A stretch of 64,000 nucleotides of DNA, taken from Prevotella sp. Lineage in GTDB: Bacteria > Bacteroidota > Bacteroidia > Bacteroidales > Bacteroidaceae. The stretch covers positions 62,001-126,000 of the forward strand of contig JAFTFX010000026.1 of assembly GCA_017458225.1 (NCBI GenBank), written 5' to 3'. Shown piece by piece: positions 16,222 through 25,568 of this stretch. Below the pieces are notes generated by a model. That model searched no databases and was not told the DNA's origin. It worked only from the letters and a program-made list of their open reading frames with translations. Within the stretch, counting starts at the first letter, position 1. Each line of letters starts with the position of its first letter. The position numbers and the translations under genes were made by a program.

Positions 16222-17214
16222 TTATTTGCAAGATAACAATTTTTTCAATTCTTCTTCGGTCGGCATGTACAATTTGTATTGCGAGGCAAAGAGCTGGCGG
16301 CTTTCGGCCAGCATGGAATATTGCACCACCGTCTCGTCGTTCTGCGAGCAGAGTATAATGCCGATGGTAGGATTATCTGTATCTGTCCGTTTCAGTTTTT
16401 CGTATAAACGCACATACAAATCCATCTGTCCTACATCCTGTGGTGTCAGCGTTCCTATCTTTAAGTCAATCAGCACGAAACACTTAAGCAGATAATTATA
16501 GAACACCAAATCGATGTAATAGTGCTTTCCTGCCTCAGTGGTTATCCGTTGCTGACGGGCTACAAAAGAAAAGCCTTTACCCAGTTCCAGCAGGAAATCC
16601 TGTAGTTTGTTGATTAAGGCCGTTTCCAAGTCCACTTCCAAGTAGTCTTTGTTTTCCTTTAGGTCAAGGAACTCCAAGATATACGGGTCTTTCAGTACTT
16701 CCTCAGGAGAGATGGGTGTGTTGCTTTGCTCAGCCTCGTGCTTCACCACGTCTTGATGCTGGCTTGCCAATAACCGCTGATAATAGAAAGAGTTGATTTG
16801 ACGCTCCAACTGACGGGAACTCCATCCACATTCTGCAGCCTCATTCAAATAGAAGGCTCTTGCCTCTTCATTTTCAACACGGATAAGTTGACGATAATGT
16901 GTCCAACTTAATTCGCCACGCAGTGCGTGACGAATTGGAAAAGCCAAATAGAACTGTCTGAAATACTTCAAATTAGTCTCTCCAAATCCTTTCCCAAATT
17001 CATCTGTCAATGCTTTTGAAAGGCTCTCAATAATGTATTTCCCGTACTCGGCACGGTTACTACCGTTTTGCTCCTCTTCCACAATACGGCGACCTATCTC
17101 CCAGTAGGTGATAACCATTACCGTGTTCACGCTGCGCACCACATGTTGGTGTGCCTCGTTAATCAAGGCTTTGATGTCGTTGATGAAACTTTTATTCTTG
17201 ATTATATCTGCCAT
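16222..17214 (-). CDS. DUF1016/YhcG-type PD-(D/E)xK nuclease in R-M operon 2
   Basis: 330 residues. The N-terminal DUF1016 domain (about 12-165) includes TVMVITYWEIGRRIVEEEQ and LSWTHYRQLIRVEN, both hallmarks of the family. The C-terminal domain (about 175-330) is a PD-(D/E)xK-like nuclease with D235 in YYIDLVFYN and D250-L-K252 in VLIDLKIG. Members often accompany type I R-M genes, but their contribution is not settled; a nuclease acting with or beside the restriction complex is plausible. It lies 56 nt after hsdR, with a perfect palindrome in the gap, and 1 nt before hsdS. Confidence 0.9.
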   Translation of the reverse strand: MADIIKNKSFINDIKALINEAHQHVVRSVNTVMVITYWEIGRRIVEEEQNGSNRAEYGKYIIESLSKALTDEFGKGFGETNLKYFRQFYLAFPIRHALRGELSWTHYRQLIRVENEEARAFYLNEAAECGWSSRQLERQINSFYYQRLLASQHQDVVKHEAEQSNTPISPEEVLKDPYILEFLDLKENKDYLEVDLETALINKLQDFLLELGKGFSFVARQQRITTEAGKHYYIDLVFYNYLLKCFVLIDLKIGTLTPQDVGQMDLYVRLYEKLKRTDTDNPTIGIILCSQNDETVVQYSMLAESRQLFASQYKLYMPTEEELKKLLSCK

Positions 17215-17244
17215 TATATCATTCTATTTCTAAGTTTTCTAACA

Positions 17245-17266
17245 TTTTGAACGCGTGCGTTCAAAA
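17245..17266. promoter_or_regulatory. Perfect 22-nt palindrome between hsdR and the DUF1016 gene
   Basis: TTTTGAACGC-GT-GCGTTCAAAA is self-complementary over 10-bp arms. It lacks a trailing T run on the minus strand, so it is more likely an operator or mRNA-processing hairpin than a terminator. Confidence 0.6.
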
Positions 17267-17270
17267 TTCA

Positions 17271-20200
17271 TTATTCCTCATACGCCGATAATCCAGAAAT
17301 TTTCTGACCTCCAACCATTCGTTTTAGTAATGGTATTAAGTCGCCCATCAGCTCATCTTCTTTCTTAGCACGTTCTTTCCATCCTATATTTAATGGGGCC
17401 AACAAGTCTTTTAGTTTCTCACCATCGAAGATTTTTCTGTCTACGATGTCATCCACAAATGCTTTCATTGAAGCAATGTCCAGATGATGCTTGTCTGCTA
17501 TGTCCATCAGTTCATTGGCAAACTTCTCTGTTTTGAAGAGTTCGTAACCGTCTCTAATCTCCTTTTCTGTCTTGCCATTAACACCTTTTGCATCCAGACT
17601 ATCAATATAGGCAATGATGTCCTCGCGCTCGTCTATTAGGTTGGCGCTGGAACAAACAAGATCCTTTAACTGGTCTCTTGTCATTTTCAACATCGATGGA
17701 GTACCTACATAGCGGGTAATTAACTCCATGATGTAATCATAGTCAATCAATGCTGAGGCAAATAGCACAAATTCGAAATCCAAATCCTCTATCTCTGTAG
17801 AGATTTGGGCATCGCTCTTCTCACGCTTCGTCTTCAGTTGTTTGGCAACGTCAAGATATGCCCCACGGAATGCTCGCAGTTCATCATCATTTCTGAATCC
17901 ATAAGAGACTTCAGCAACGGGCTCGCTTGCCATCCAAGGATTATCATTGTCGTCAACTTTTACAAGGTCTGTATATTGATCTAGTTGTGTCTTATATCTC
18001 TGCACTTCCTTGAAGTAATTGATAAACCCAGCCTTTGCCTCATCGCCTTTCAGGTTGGCGACCTCGTCTGCCTTAAACTCCAAGTTATGTAGATGCATGA
18101 AGTTGCGTAGGTTGTTTACGGCCTCACAATACTTCTCAACAATAACTTGAGCCGGCTCTACAAGCCATACCTGACGAGCAACATCCCCATTCTTCTCACC
18201 AGAGAACAAGGCAATAGCCTCATCTACAGCCTCTTGCTGGCCGCGGAAATCAAGAATATTGCCATAGGGTTTTGTGTCGTTCAGAATTCTGTTAGTGCGA
18301 GAGAATGCCTGAACAAGACCATGATATTTCAGGTTCTTGTCTACATAAAGCGTGTTCAGGTACTTTGAATCAAAGCCTGTCAGCAACATGTCAACTACGA
18401 TAGTGATGTCTATCTTGTTCTTATGGGCGTAGTCCTTGTTGGTGTACTTTTGGTTCTTGATTCGCTGCTGCACATCCTGATAATAGGCATCAAACTCTGC
18501 CACAGAATGGCCGGTGCCATACTGCTTGTTGTATTCGTCAATAATGGTCGTCAATGCAGCTTTCTTTTGGTCAGGCTCCTTCTCATTGTCCAAGCGCTCT
18601 TGCTGCAAATCCTCCTGAATCTGCATGATGTCTCCGTTTCCTTCCGCAGGTGGAGAGAAAACACAAGCAATGTTCAGTGGCTCAAATGCTTCATCCCATT
18701 CTTGCCGCTCGCTTTGCATCCTATTAAACAGTTGGTAGTACTCTATCGCATCATTGATGGATGCAGTGGCGAACAGCGCATTGAAGCGTCGCTCATTGGT
18801 GGCGTGGTCATGCTTTTGCAGGATGGTCCTTACAATGGCTTGCTTCTTGGCAATACCAATGGCATTTGTATCTTCGTCATCTGGTTTGAAATAGTCCACA
18901 TGGAACCGCAGCACGTTTTTATCATCAATGGCATTGGTGATAGTATAGGCATGTAGTTCTTTCTCAAAGACATCTTCCGTAGTCTTGTATTGTGCCTCTT
19001 CACCCGTTATCTGTGTATAAGTGGCATTCTGCTCAAAAATAGGCGTTCCCGTAAAACCAAACAACTGAGAATTGGGGAAAAACTCCTTAATGGCTTTATG
19101 ATTCTCGCCAAACTGAGAACGATGGCACTCGTCGAAAATGAAAATCATTCGCATATTCCTTACAGGGCGCAGCCGCTCCTGATAGTTACGACGATTCTGT
19201 GGGTCTAAGGCAATGCCCAATTTCTGAATGGTAGTCACAATGATTTTGTCCGAATAGTCTTCCGACAACATTCTGCGCACCAATGCATCTGTATTGGTGT
19301 TCTCCTCCACACAGTTCTCTTGGAATCTGTTGAACTCCTCGCGTGTCTGCCTGTCGAGGTCTTTTCTGTCTACTACAAACAGACACTTGTCAATTTCAGG
19401 ATTGTCTTTCAGCAGCGTTGCAGCCTTGAAAGAGGTCAACGTTTTTCCGCTACCTGTTGTGTGCCAGATATAGCCATTGCCACGATTCTCATTGATGCAA
19501 TTCACGATGGCTTTTACTGCATAAATCTGGTAAGGACGCATCATCAGTATCTTTTGCTCACTGGCCACAAGCACCATGTAACGGCTTATCATCTCGCCAA
19601 GTTTGCACTTTGCCAAGAAAGCCTCTGCAAAGTCATCGAGATTTGTTATCTTTTTGTTCTTCTCGTCTGCCCACTGATAGACAGGCAAGAAGTTCTCGTC
19701 GGCGTTGAAATTGAAATGAGTGTTATTGTTGTTGGCGAAATAGTAGGTATTCGTCTGATTGCTGACTACAAACATCTGCATGAAACAGAGCAATGAATTG
19801 GTATATCCGTTGCCGATGTCATTCTTGTAATCCACAATCTGCTGCATAGCGCGGCGAGGACTAACATCAAGCGTTTTTAGCTCTATCTGTACAACTGGCA
19901 AACCATTAACCAACAGAATCACATCATAGCGATGCGAACTGTAACGAGTGTTCATTCTTAACTGATGAATTACCTCATAGTCATTCTTACACCAGTCTTT
20001 GATATTGACCAGTGTATATTGCAGGGGAGTGCCGTCTTCACGAAAGAACGTATTGCGCTCACGCAACCTTTTGGAAGAAGCGAAAACATCAGAATCCGTA
20101 ATTTCCTCCATCAGGCGAGTAAACTCGGCATCAGTTAGATGCACCCTGTTCAGCGTCTGGAATTTCTCTCTGAAATTGCGTTCAAGGCTCTGCCTATCGC

Positions 20201-20279
20201 GAATATCATCACGATAGACATACTTCAAATCGGCTGTTAGTTTCCTAATGAAACCATTCTCTATTTGGCTTTCTAACAC
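17271..20279 (-). CDS. hsdR: Type I restriction subunit R (system 2)
   Basis: About 1002 residues from a GTG at 20279. An upstream TTG (20321) would give 14 more residues but lies upstream of the -7 box at 20299-20306, and family similarity (LESQIENGFIRKLTADLKYVYRDDIRDR) begins just after the GTG. The N-terminal nuclease has D119 and E133-L-K135 (HRYDVILLVNG...QIELKT). The translocase has Walker A TTGSGKT (274-280), DECH (IFDECHRSQFG) and FTGTP. It ends with the usual C-terminal helical domain and has no S24 extension, unlike the system 1 protein. First gene of the hsdR-DUF1016-hsdS-hsdM operon. Confidence 0.93.
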   Translation of the reverse strand: MLESQIENGFIRKLTADLKYVYRDDIRDRQSLERNFREKFQTLNRVHLTDAEFTRLMEEITDSDVFASSKRLRERNTFFREDGTPLQYTLVNIKDWCKNDYEVIHQLRMNTRYSSHRYDVILLVNGLPVVQIELKTLDVSPRRAMQQIVDYKNDIGNGYTNSLLCFMQMFVVSNQTNTYYFANNNNTHFNFNADENFLPVYQWADEKNKKITNLDDFAEAFLAKCKLGEMISRYMVLVASEQKILMMRPYQIYAVKAIVNCINENRGNGYIWHTTGSGKTLTSFKAATLLKDNPEIDKCLFVVDRKDLDRQTREEFNRFQENCVEENTNTDALVRRMLSEDYSDKIIVTTIQKLGIALDPQNRRNYQERLRPVRNMRMIFIFDECHRSQFGENHKAIKEFFPNSQLFGFTGTPIFEQNATYTQITGEEAQYKTTEDVFEKELHAYTITNAIDDKNVLRFHVDYFKPDDEDTNAIGIAKKQAIVRTILQKHDHATNERRFNALFATASINDAIEYYQLFNRMQSERQEWDEAFEPLNIACVFSPPAEGNGDIMQIQEDLQQERLDNEKEPDQKKAALTTIIDEYNKQYGTGHSVAEFDAYYQDVQQRIKNQKYTNKDYAHKNKIDITIVVDMLLTGFDSKYLNTLYVDKNLKYHGLVQAFSRTNRILNDTKPYGNILDFRGQQEAVDEAIALFSGEKNGDVARQVWLVEPAQVIVEKYCEAVNNLRNFMHLHNLEFKADEVANLKGDEAKAGFINYFKEVQRYKTQLDQYTDLVKVDDNDNPWMASEPVAEVSYGFRNDDELRAFRGAYLDVAKQLKTKREKSDAQISTEIEDLDFEFVLFASALIDYDYIMELITRYVGTPSMLKMTRDQLKDLVCSSANLIDEREDIIAYIDSLDAKGVNGKTEKEIRDGYELFKTEKFANELMDIADKHHLDIASMKAFVDDIVDRKIFDGEKLKDLLAPLNIGWKERAKKEDELMGDLIPLLKRMVGGQKISGLSAYEE

Positions 20280-20298
20280 AATATTTAAATTTATGCTG

Positions 20299-20306
20299 CA
20301 AATATA
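20299..20306 (-). promoter_or_regulatory. Putative -7 box of R-M operon 2
   Basis: TATATTTG on the minus strand, 19 nt upstream of the chosen GTG start. The nearest TTTG is only 12 nt further upstream, too close for a standard -33. Confidence 0.5.
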
Positions 20307-20354
20307 ACCAATATTTTGCAAATTAGATAATTTTAGGCAGAGGAAATGTAAAAA

Positions 20355-20732
20355 TTATATCCTATATCTTTTAGAAAGTTCGAGAATTTCGTCTTTTCCG
20401 GGTGCGAAAACATGTCCGAAGATACCGATGGAGACTATATGGCTGTTGCCTGGCAGGACGATGCGGCCCACTGAGAACAGATAGTAGTTGTCAACGGTGA
20501 TAATACGGTCAAAAGAGAAGGTGCTGATGCTTCCGATGAACGACTGTTGAGCCATGTCCATGAGGAGTCCGCCCAGTTCGCTGCCCACTGTAGCATTCAA
20601 CTTGTCTTGAATGGCACCATAGGTAGCCTCGCGCAGCACCACCTTATGGTTAACCGCTGTAGGACAGGTAGCCACCATCGTCACTACCAAGACCGTGAGG
20701 GCGACGAACGAAACAGCACAGCCTCTTCTCAT
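20355..20732 (-). CDS. Small membrane-anchored protein, possibly DUF4359-like
   Basis: 125 residues with one hydrophobic N-terminal segment (about 5-24, CAVSFVALTVLVVTMVATCP) that could be a signal anchor or lipoprotein-like leader. The rest looks like a compact alpha/beta domain ending VDNYYLFSVGRIV...HIVSIGIFGHVF. I think this resembles DUF4359, but that is from memory of the pattern only. Last gene of the operon that begins with the pantothenate kinase, 12 nt after the GH127 gene. Function unknown. Confidence 0.65.
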   Translation of the reverse strand: MRRGCAVSFVALTVLVVTMVATCPTAVNHKVVLREATYGAIQDKLNATVGSELGGLLMDMAQQSFIGSISTFSFDRIITVDNYYLFSVGRIVLPGNSHIVSIGIFGHVFAPGKDEILELSKRYRI

Positions 20733-20744
20733 TATACCGTAACG

Positions 20745-23700
20745 TTATCTGATGACTTTCTTGCCGCTCTGGATGTAGACACCTTTTTGTCGAGCAGGCT
20801 CTTTCATTTGTTTTCCGTCCAGCGTGTAGTAGGCAGCACTGTCGACGACTTTCGTGCCGATGTGGTCAACGGCAGTCGTCACGCTCTCGTAGTCGCTGAC
20901 GTTTGTCGCAAAGTTGATGTCGTAGATCTCGCAGGAACCGTCGCTGTTCGACGAGGTCATACCGAAGATGGTCTGCCCCAGACACACATTGGGACGGTCG
21001 CCCGTGAAGTTCTCGTAGATGCCGCTGGTGGCCATGTTCCAGGCTATCAGTATCTGCTGTTCGCCATCAACTGACACCGTCTTTGTCGTTACTGGAGCCA
21101 CCTGTGTGCCGTGATTCGAACCGTTGAGCCACCACAGATAGGAAGCACCGCTGGTGGTCTTCAGTCCCTTGCCGCGCACTACGAGATAGGTTTGGCTCTT
21201 GTCGATGTCGTAGTCCAACTGCTGATATTTCAGCATCAGGGCAATGTTGTTGTTGCCTGTAGCCTTTGCCTTCAGAATGTTGTTTTCGTTGTCGTAGGTA
21301 ATGCTGCTGGCAGGGATGCGACCAGCATCGCCCGTAGTCCAGTCGCTGGCACGAAACTGATAGGCGTTGGCAGCAGGATTATAGCCTTTCACCAAGCGCA
21401 GATAGTAGAGGCCGGGATTCATTGTTCCGGCAGAAGCCGACAGGCGAACCACGAAGCGCGTCTTCACCTGTCCTTGTGCGTCCTTGAGCAGTGACTCGGG
21501 GATGGGGAACTCTACGTTGTAGAAGCCGTTGACGGCGCTCTTCACTGACGAAAGAACGGTCACGTCGGCAATCTTCACGCCGTCGACCAGCAGTGTGGCC
21601 TTGCGGCCCTGGTCGGCTGTGGTGAAGCGGCACATGATGGCCAGACCGTCACTCTCCTGCGTACTATTAAATAAGGTGTACTGCACATAGCCGCCCGCGC
21701 GTGCATCGCGATAGGCCTCGCCGTTGTAGTTGCCCGTGGTCGACTCGCTGGAGTAGTTGTACTCATGACCGGCCTCGCTCTGCTGTTCGCCTGGAGCCAC
21801 GAAGTCGAGGGTGCGTTCGGCCAGTGCTTCGTTGGCAGCCTCGGATTGTGCCATGTCGCTGTTGGCGAAGTTCTCGGCTGTCTGCTGATACCAGTAGCAG
21901 GAGTAGCGGTCGTGGTGAATCTGATAGAAAGGCTGCAGCGTGAGCGATGTCCACTTATAGGTCTCCACACCTTCGCGGCTGGCATCGATGGTGAAGGTCA
22001 ACTTCGAGAGATCCTGAGCCTCAATACGGTTAAGCACGTCGGCACGGTTGCCGATGAGCAGGGGAGCAGAGAGCAAGCTTTTCGATGAGGCCATCGAACC
22101 AGGTGCATGGTCCATACGACCGGCACCGCCATATTCATTCTGCAGAGTCTCGCTGCCATTGGTGGTGTTGGCTGCCAGCAGGATGGGGCCATAGGTAAAG
22201 GCGATATAGTCAGTATAGTTGGGGCACTCTGCATATTTCAGCTGCATGGGTAGCCAGACGGTGATGACATCGCCCACGGCCCATGTGCGGTTGATGGTGA
22301 TATAGCTGGCCACACCCTTTGTGACGGTGGCATTGACGGCAGCACCGTTCACCATCACTTGATACTCGGTGCCTGCCCAAGCCGGATGGCGAACAGCGAT
22401 GGCGTAAGTACCGGCCTTACCCACAATGAGCTTGGTGGTAGCAGTATTAGGCGTAGGAATGTTTGAGGCTGTGGGGTCGATGAAGGGGAACTGCGTCTCC
22501 TGGGTGACTATAAAATCGTCACTTTCAAGACGAGACGGTGTGAAGAGGTTCACATAGAGGGTTTTTGCGCCGTCGTGGGTGTAGATGAAGTGGCCATACT
22601 TGGAGTGGTTCTCCATGCCAGTGCCCACACAGCACCACATGCCCTGATTCACCTGCGAATAGATGCGATAGCCTTGTGGGCGCAGCGTGGTGAAGTAGAC
22701 ATAGCCGCCCGTAGTAGGATCCTGTGTGGAGAGAATGTGGTTCCACATGGCATACTCGTAGAAGTCGGCATATTTGGCATCGCCGGTGCGGTCGCTCATC
22801 ATCTCCGACATCTTCAGCATGTTGTTGGTGTTGCACGATTCGGGACCGTCCAGATGATCAATATAGCGATTGGAGTTGCCCACAGAGAGGAAGTGTTCGC
22901 CTACCGAGTTGCCACCGATGCAGACAGTGCGGTTCTGAGCTACGTCAGTCCAGAAATTCTCGGCAGCCTTCTTGTAAGTGCTGGCCGTGGCATCCTGTTC
23001 GAAAATGCGCTCCATGCCGATGTACTTAGGCACCTGCGTGTTGGCATGCTTGCCGTCGAGGAAAGTGGTGTTCAGTGTCTGCATGCCGTTCAGCATGGTC
23101 TTGTGGGTGTACTTCTTGGCAGCCGTCAAGTACTTGGCATCGCCAAAAAGCTGGTAGGCATCAAGCAGCGACTCGTTCATGCCGCCGTGCTCGGTATCGA
23201 GCAGCGTGGTCATATTGCTGTCGCTAACCTTGTCGATGACGTTCGCACTCCAGTCGGCCAGCTTGTGGAACACCTCTTTGGCTGTCTCGTTGTTGCCATA
23301 GAGATAGGCATCGCGCAGACCGGCCAGAATCTTGTGCTGAACGTAGAGGGGTACCCAGCCGCCGTGGTTCTTGTAGGGAGTGATGTTACCCGTATAGAGA
23401 GCCGTCCAGTCGCTGTTGATAGGCTGTCCGCCAATGAAGCCGTAAAGGCCTTGCGTGTTCGTGTCGAACACATCCTGACAGTCCTTCATCACGCTGACCA
23501 TATAGTCCAGACGCTCCTTCAGCCGTGCCTTCATCGCCTCATTGTGGCAGGCGGCATAGGCCAGCGACAGAGCAGTGAGATAGTGTCCGCCCACATGGCC
23601 GCTCAGATCGAAGTTGCTGTCGCCCCAGTTGGTGAAGTTGGGGTGCTTGGTGAGCCACTGGTAGTAAGGCGAACTCTGATCGGTTGTCGACGAGAGACTG

Positions 23701-23912
23701 GCCTGGCGCACGTAAGGGGTGAGCAGACGGTCAACGTCATACTGCATCAGCGTCTCGAAGTTTTTCTCCATGGCAGTCTTCATCGGACCGTCGAGCAGCG
23801 TCACTTGTTCCAGGTCGAAATGCTTGGGGTAAAGCTCGGTCTGAGCCCAAGTGGTAGTGGATGCTGCCATATACAGCATCCCTACCAGCGTTAGCTTTAG
23901 TTGTAGTTTCAT
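20745..23912 (-). CDS. Secreted GH127/GH146 beta-L-arabinofuranosidase
   Basis: 1055 residues with a signal peptide (1-24, ending TTWAQ). The (alpha/alpha)6 catalytic domain (DUF1680, about 30-590) has the family zinc-thiolate site: E339 in GGNSVGEHF as likely acid/base, E358 and C360 in GPESC, and C427-C428 in MWCCVG, where the first Cys of the pair is the nucleophile in characterised GH127 enzymes. It should release beta-linked L-arabinofuranose from plant glycans. Beta-rich domains follow, including a carbohydrate-binding-like region, and the protein ends with the YTLDGKQM...KGVYIQSGKKVIR motif shared with four other secreted proteins here. It starts 16 nt after the DUF4876-like gene. Confidence 0.9.
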   Translation of the reverse strand: MKLQLKLTLVGMLYMAASTTTWAQTELYPKHFDLEQVTLLDGPMKTAMEKNFETLMQYDVDRLLTPYVRQASLSSTTDQSSPYYQWLTKHPNFTNWGDSNFDLSGHVGGHYLTALSLAYAACHNEAMKARLKERLDYMVSVMKDCQDVFDTNTQGLYGFIGGQPINSDWTALYTGNITPYKNHGGWVPLYVQHKILAGLRDAYLYGNNETAKEVFHKLADWSANVIDKVSDSNMTTLLDTEHGGMNESLLDAYQLFGDAKYLTAAKKYTHKTMLNGMQTLNTTFLDGKHANTQVPKYIGMERIFEQDATASTYKKAAENFWTDVAQNRTVCIGGNSVGEHFLSVGNSNRYIDHLDGPESCNTNNMLKMSEMMSDRTGDAKYADFYEYAMWNHILSTQDPTTGGYVYFTTLRPQGYRIYSQVNQGMWCCVGTGMENHSKYGHFIYTHDGAKTLYVNLFTPSRLESDDFIVTQETQFPFIDPTASNIPTPNTATTKLIVGKAGTYAIAVRHPAWAGTEYQVMVNGAAVNATVTKGVASYITINRTWAVGDVITVWLPMQLKYAECPNYTDYIAFTYGPILLAANTTNGSETLQNEYGGAGRMDHAPGSMASSKSLLSAPLLIGNRADVLNRIEAQDLSKLTFTIDASREGVETYKWTSLTLQPFYQIHHDRYSCYWYQQTAENFANSDMAQSEAANEALAERTLDFVAPGEQQSEAGHEYNYSSESTTGNYNGEAYRDARAGGYVQYTLFNSTQESDGLAIMCRFTTADQGRKATLLVDGVKIADVTVLSSVKSAVNGFYNVEFPIPESLLKDAQGQVKTRFVVRLSASAGTMNPGLYYLRLVKGYNPAANAYQFRASDWTTGDAGRIPASSITYDNENNILKAKATGNNNIALMLKYQQLDYDIDKSQTYLVVRGKGLKTTSGASYLWWLNGSNHGTQVAPVTTKTVSVDGEQQILIAWNMATSGIYENFTGDRPNVCLGQTIFGMTSSNSDGSCEIYDINFATNVSDYESVTTAVDHIGTKVVDSAAYYTLDGKQMKEPARQKGVYIQSGKKVIR

Positions 23913-23928
23913 ATTGGTGGTAAAAAGT

Positions 23929-25542
23929 TTATTTTACAAGAATTTTCTTTCCGTCAATGATGTAGAGGCCCTTTTGAGGCGTGCCGTTAACGCGGCGGCC
24001 CTGCAGGTCGAAAATGGAACCATCTGTTGCCGGACGGAGCACCACATTCTCAATGCCATCCTTGAGATATTGCGTGAAGTAGCCGTGCCACTTAATGAAG
24101 TCGAGGTCGGTATGGTCGTTTGCTCCGTTGGCGGCAGCAATCTTGTCGGCAATAGCCTCGGTGATGGCGTAGTACAGACGGTCGTCGGCACCAAATGTAG
24201 CTGTGTTATAGAGACCGTCTACGGCAGGCACACGCTGGAAGCCAATCTTGCCCAGCGTGTTCTGGAACTTGTAGATCATGCGGTTGGTCTGCGAGAGTGT
24301 CTTGGTGTCCTCGTCGCTCCAAGTCATGCCCGATGAGCGTGTCTTCATTACGCCCTGCGATTCAGAAAGCTTGATGGTGTACTTGCCGGGGTTGCCAATG
24401 GCAATCCACGGACCTTTGATCAGCAGCAGTGAGTCGCCAGGGAAGGTGTAGTAGGTCAGGTCGGTGGTAGCGGCGTTGTTAGTAACGTTCACATAGCTGA
24501 ACACCAGCTCTTTGGGACCACAGAAAGGCTTCGTGATGTCCACAGCTACGTAGCCGCTTTCAGGAATCACAATGGTAGAGTCGGAGAGACCGGCAGCCTC
24601 GCTGCTGTAAGCACGAATGGCGAGGTCGGTAGTCACCATGAAGTCTACCGATGAGTTGTCGGTGTCGTAGAGAACGGTGCGTCCGGCACTGGTGACGAAA
24701 GCCGTCTTGCGGACAATTGCCTCGGCATTGTTGCCGCCTTGTGTGGCCTGTGATGTGAAGCCGGCATCATGGTTGGTGGGGATGCGCTTCTGATCGGCTG
24801 AAGGAGTGGCGGTCTTTGTGTTTGCAACAACATCCACGGCATCAATAATCTTGTAGGCAGGTACAAACTTGATGGCATTGCCAGAGGTCTTGCCATGCTG
24901 GAAACCGTCAGAGCACTTGGTGAGATCCAGATTGTAAGCCAACAGAACAATGGCTCCGGGACCTGTGGTTACAAAGTTGATGAAGTCCATGGTGGCCGTG
25001 CATGTGTGAATGGTCACCAAAGCAGGAACGGCTTCGTTGTGGGAGTCCTTGTAGAGATTGTTCTGCGACTTCACCTCAAAGTCGGCATTGGTCAAGTCGG
25101 GGGCTGCGGCAGCCACTGAGTTGTGATTGAAAGCAGCATTCGTAATCACGATGCTCTGGCCGGGATCAACCCTGTATTCCTTGTCTGTAGGAATCTGATA
25201 GAGTTGCTTGATGGCCACGCTGTCTTTCTTGCCTTCAGCTTCCATAGCTGCCAAGTTCCATGCTTGGTCGGCACTGCTGTGGCTTTCTACCATGCCGACA
25301 AACATACCGGCAATGTCGAGTGTGTCGGTAGAATTGTTGAAGAGCTGAATATAGCTTGCAGAGAGATAGGCTTTGCCGGCATCGTTCTTCATTCCGTTAT
25401 AAAATACTTTACTGATGACCATACTTCCAGAACTGGTAGGTTTCGTGACTTTTGCCTGTACACCCATGGTGCACGATAGCAACATACTGGCAGCAAGAGC
25501 CAGCATTTTCATTGAAGTAGATTTTCTCATTGGCTTAAACAT
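23929..25542 (-). CDS. Secreted DUF4876-like surface protein with C-terminal GlYIxxGKK motif
   Basis: 537 residues from ATG 25542 (MFKPMRKS; an alternative ATG lies at 25530). A signal peptide ends near GVQA. The main domain aligns by eye with the DUF4876 protein at 41563-42888: ISKVFYNGM...YIQLFNNST against IKELYNGG...FIIYNNSS; YRVDPGQSIVI against LSIEPYEQVVV; KIIDAVDVV against WVIDAIEVF; and VLYDTDNSSVDF against IVYQDTNNSTNDF. This copy lacks the lipobox and the N-terminal carboxypeptidase-like part, and ends FDLQGRRV...GLYIIDGKKILVK. It lies just after the zinc metalloprotease gene in the operon. Cell-surface role inferred. Confidence 0.8.
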   Translation of the reverse strand: MFKPMRKSTSMKMLALAASMLLSCTMGVQAKVTKPTSSGSMVISKVFYNGMKNDAGKAYLSASYIQLFNNSTDTLDIAGMFVGMVESHSSADQAWNLAAMEAEGKKDSVAIKQLYQIPTDKEYRVDPGQSIVITNAAFNHNSVAAAAPDLTNADFEVKSQNNLYKDSHNEAVPALVTIHTCTATMDFINFVTTGPGAIVLLAYNLDLTKCSDGFQHGKTSGNAIKFVPAYKIIDAVDVVANTKTATPSADQKRIPTNHDAGFTSQATQGGNNAEAIVRKTAFVTSAGRTVLYDTDNSSVDFMVTTDLAIRAYSSEAAGLSDSTIVIPESGYVAVDITKPFCGPKELVFSYVNVTNNAATTDLTYYTFPGDSLLLIKGPWIAIGNPGKYTIKLSESQGVMKTRSSGMTWSDEDTKTLSQTNRMIYKFQNTLGKIGFQRVPAVDGLYNTATFGADDRLYYAITEAIADKIAAANGANDHTDLDFIKWHGYFTQYLKDGIENVVLRPATDGSIFDLQGRRVNGTPQKGLYIIDGKKILVK

Positions 25543-25568
25543 TATGTAATTAACGATTTGGTGATTTT

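Noticed and set aside
22575..23894. Long open frame of 439 codons on the plus strand opposite the GH127 gene
   Set aside because: It is the complement of a clearly conserved enzyme, has no family similarity, no promoter and a composition typical of an antisense shadow.
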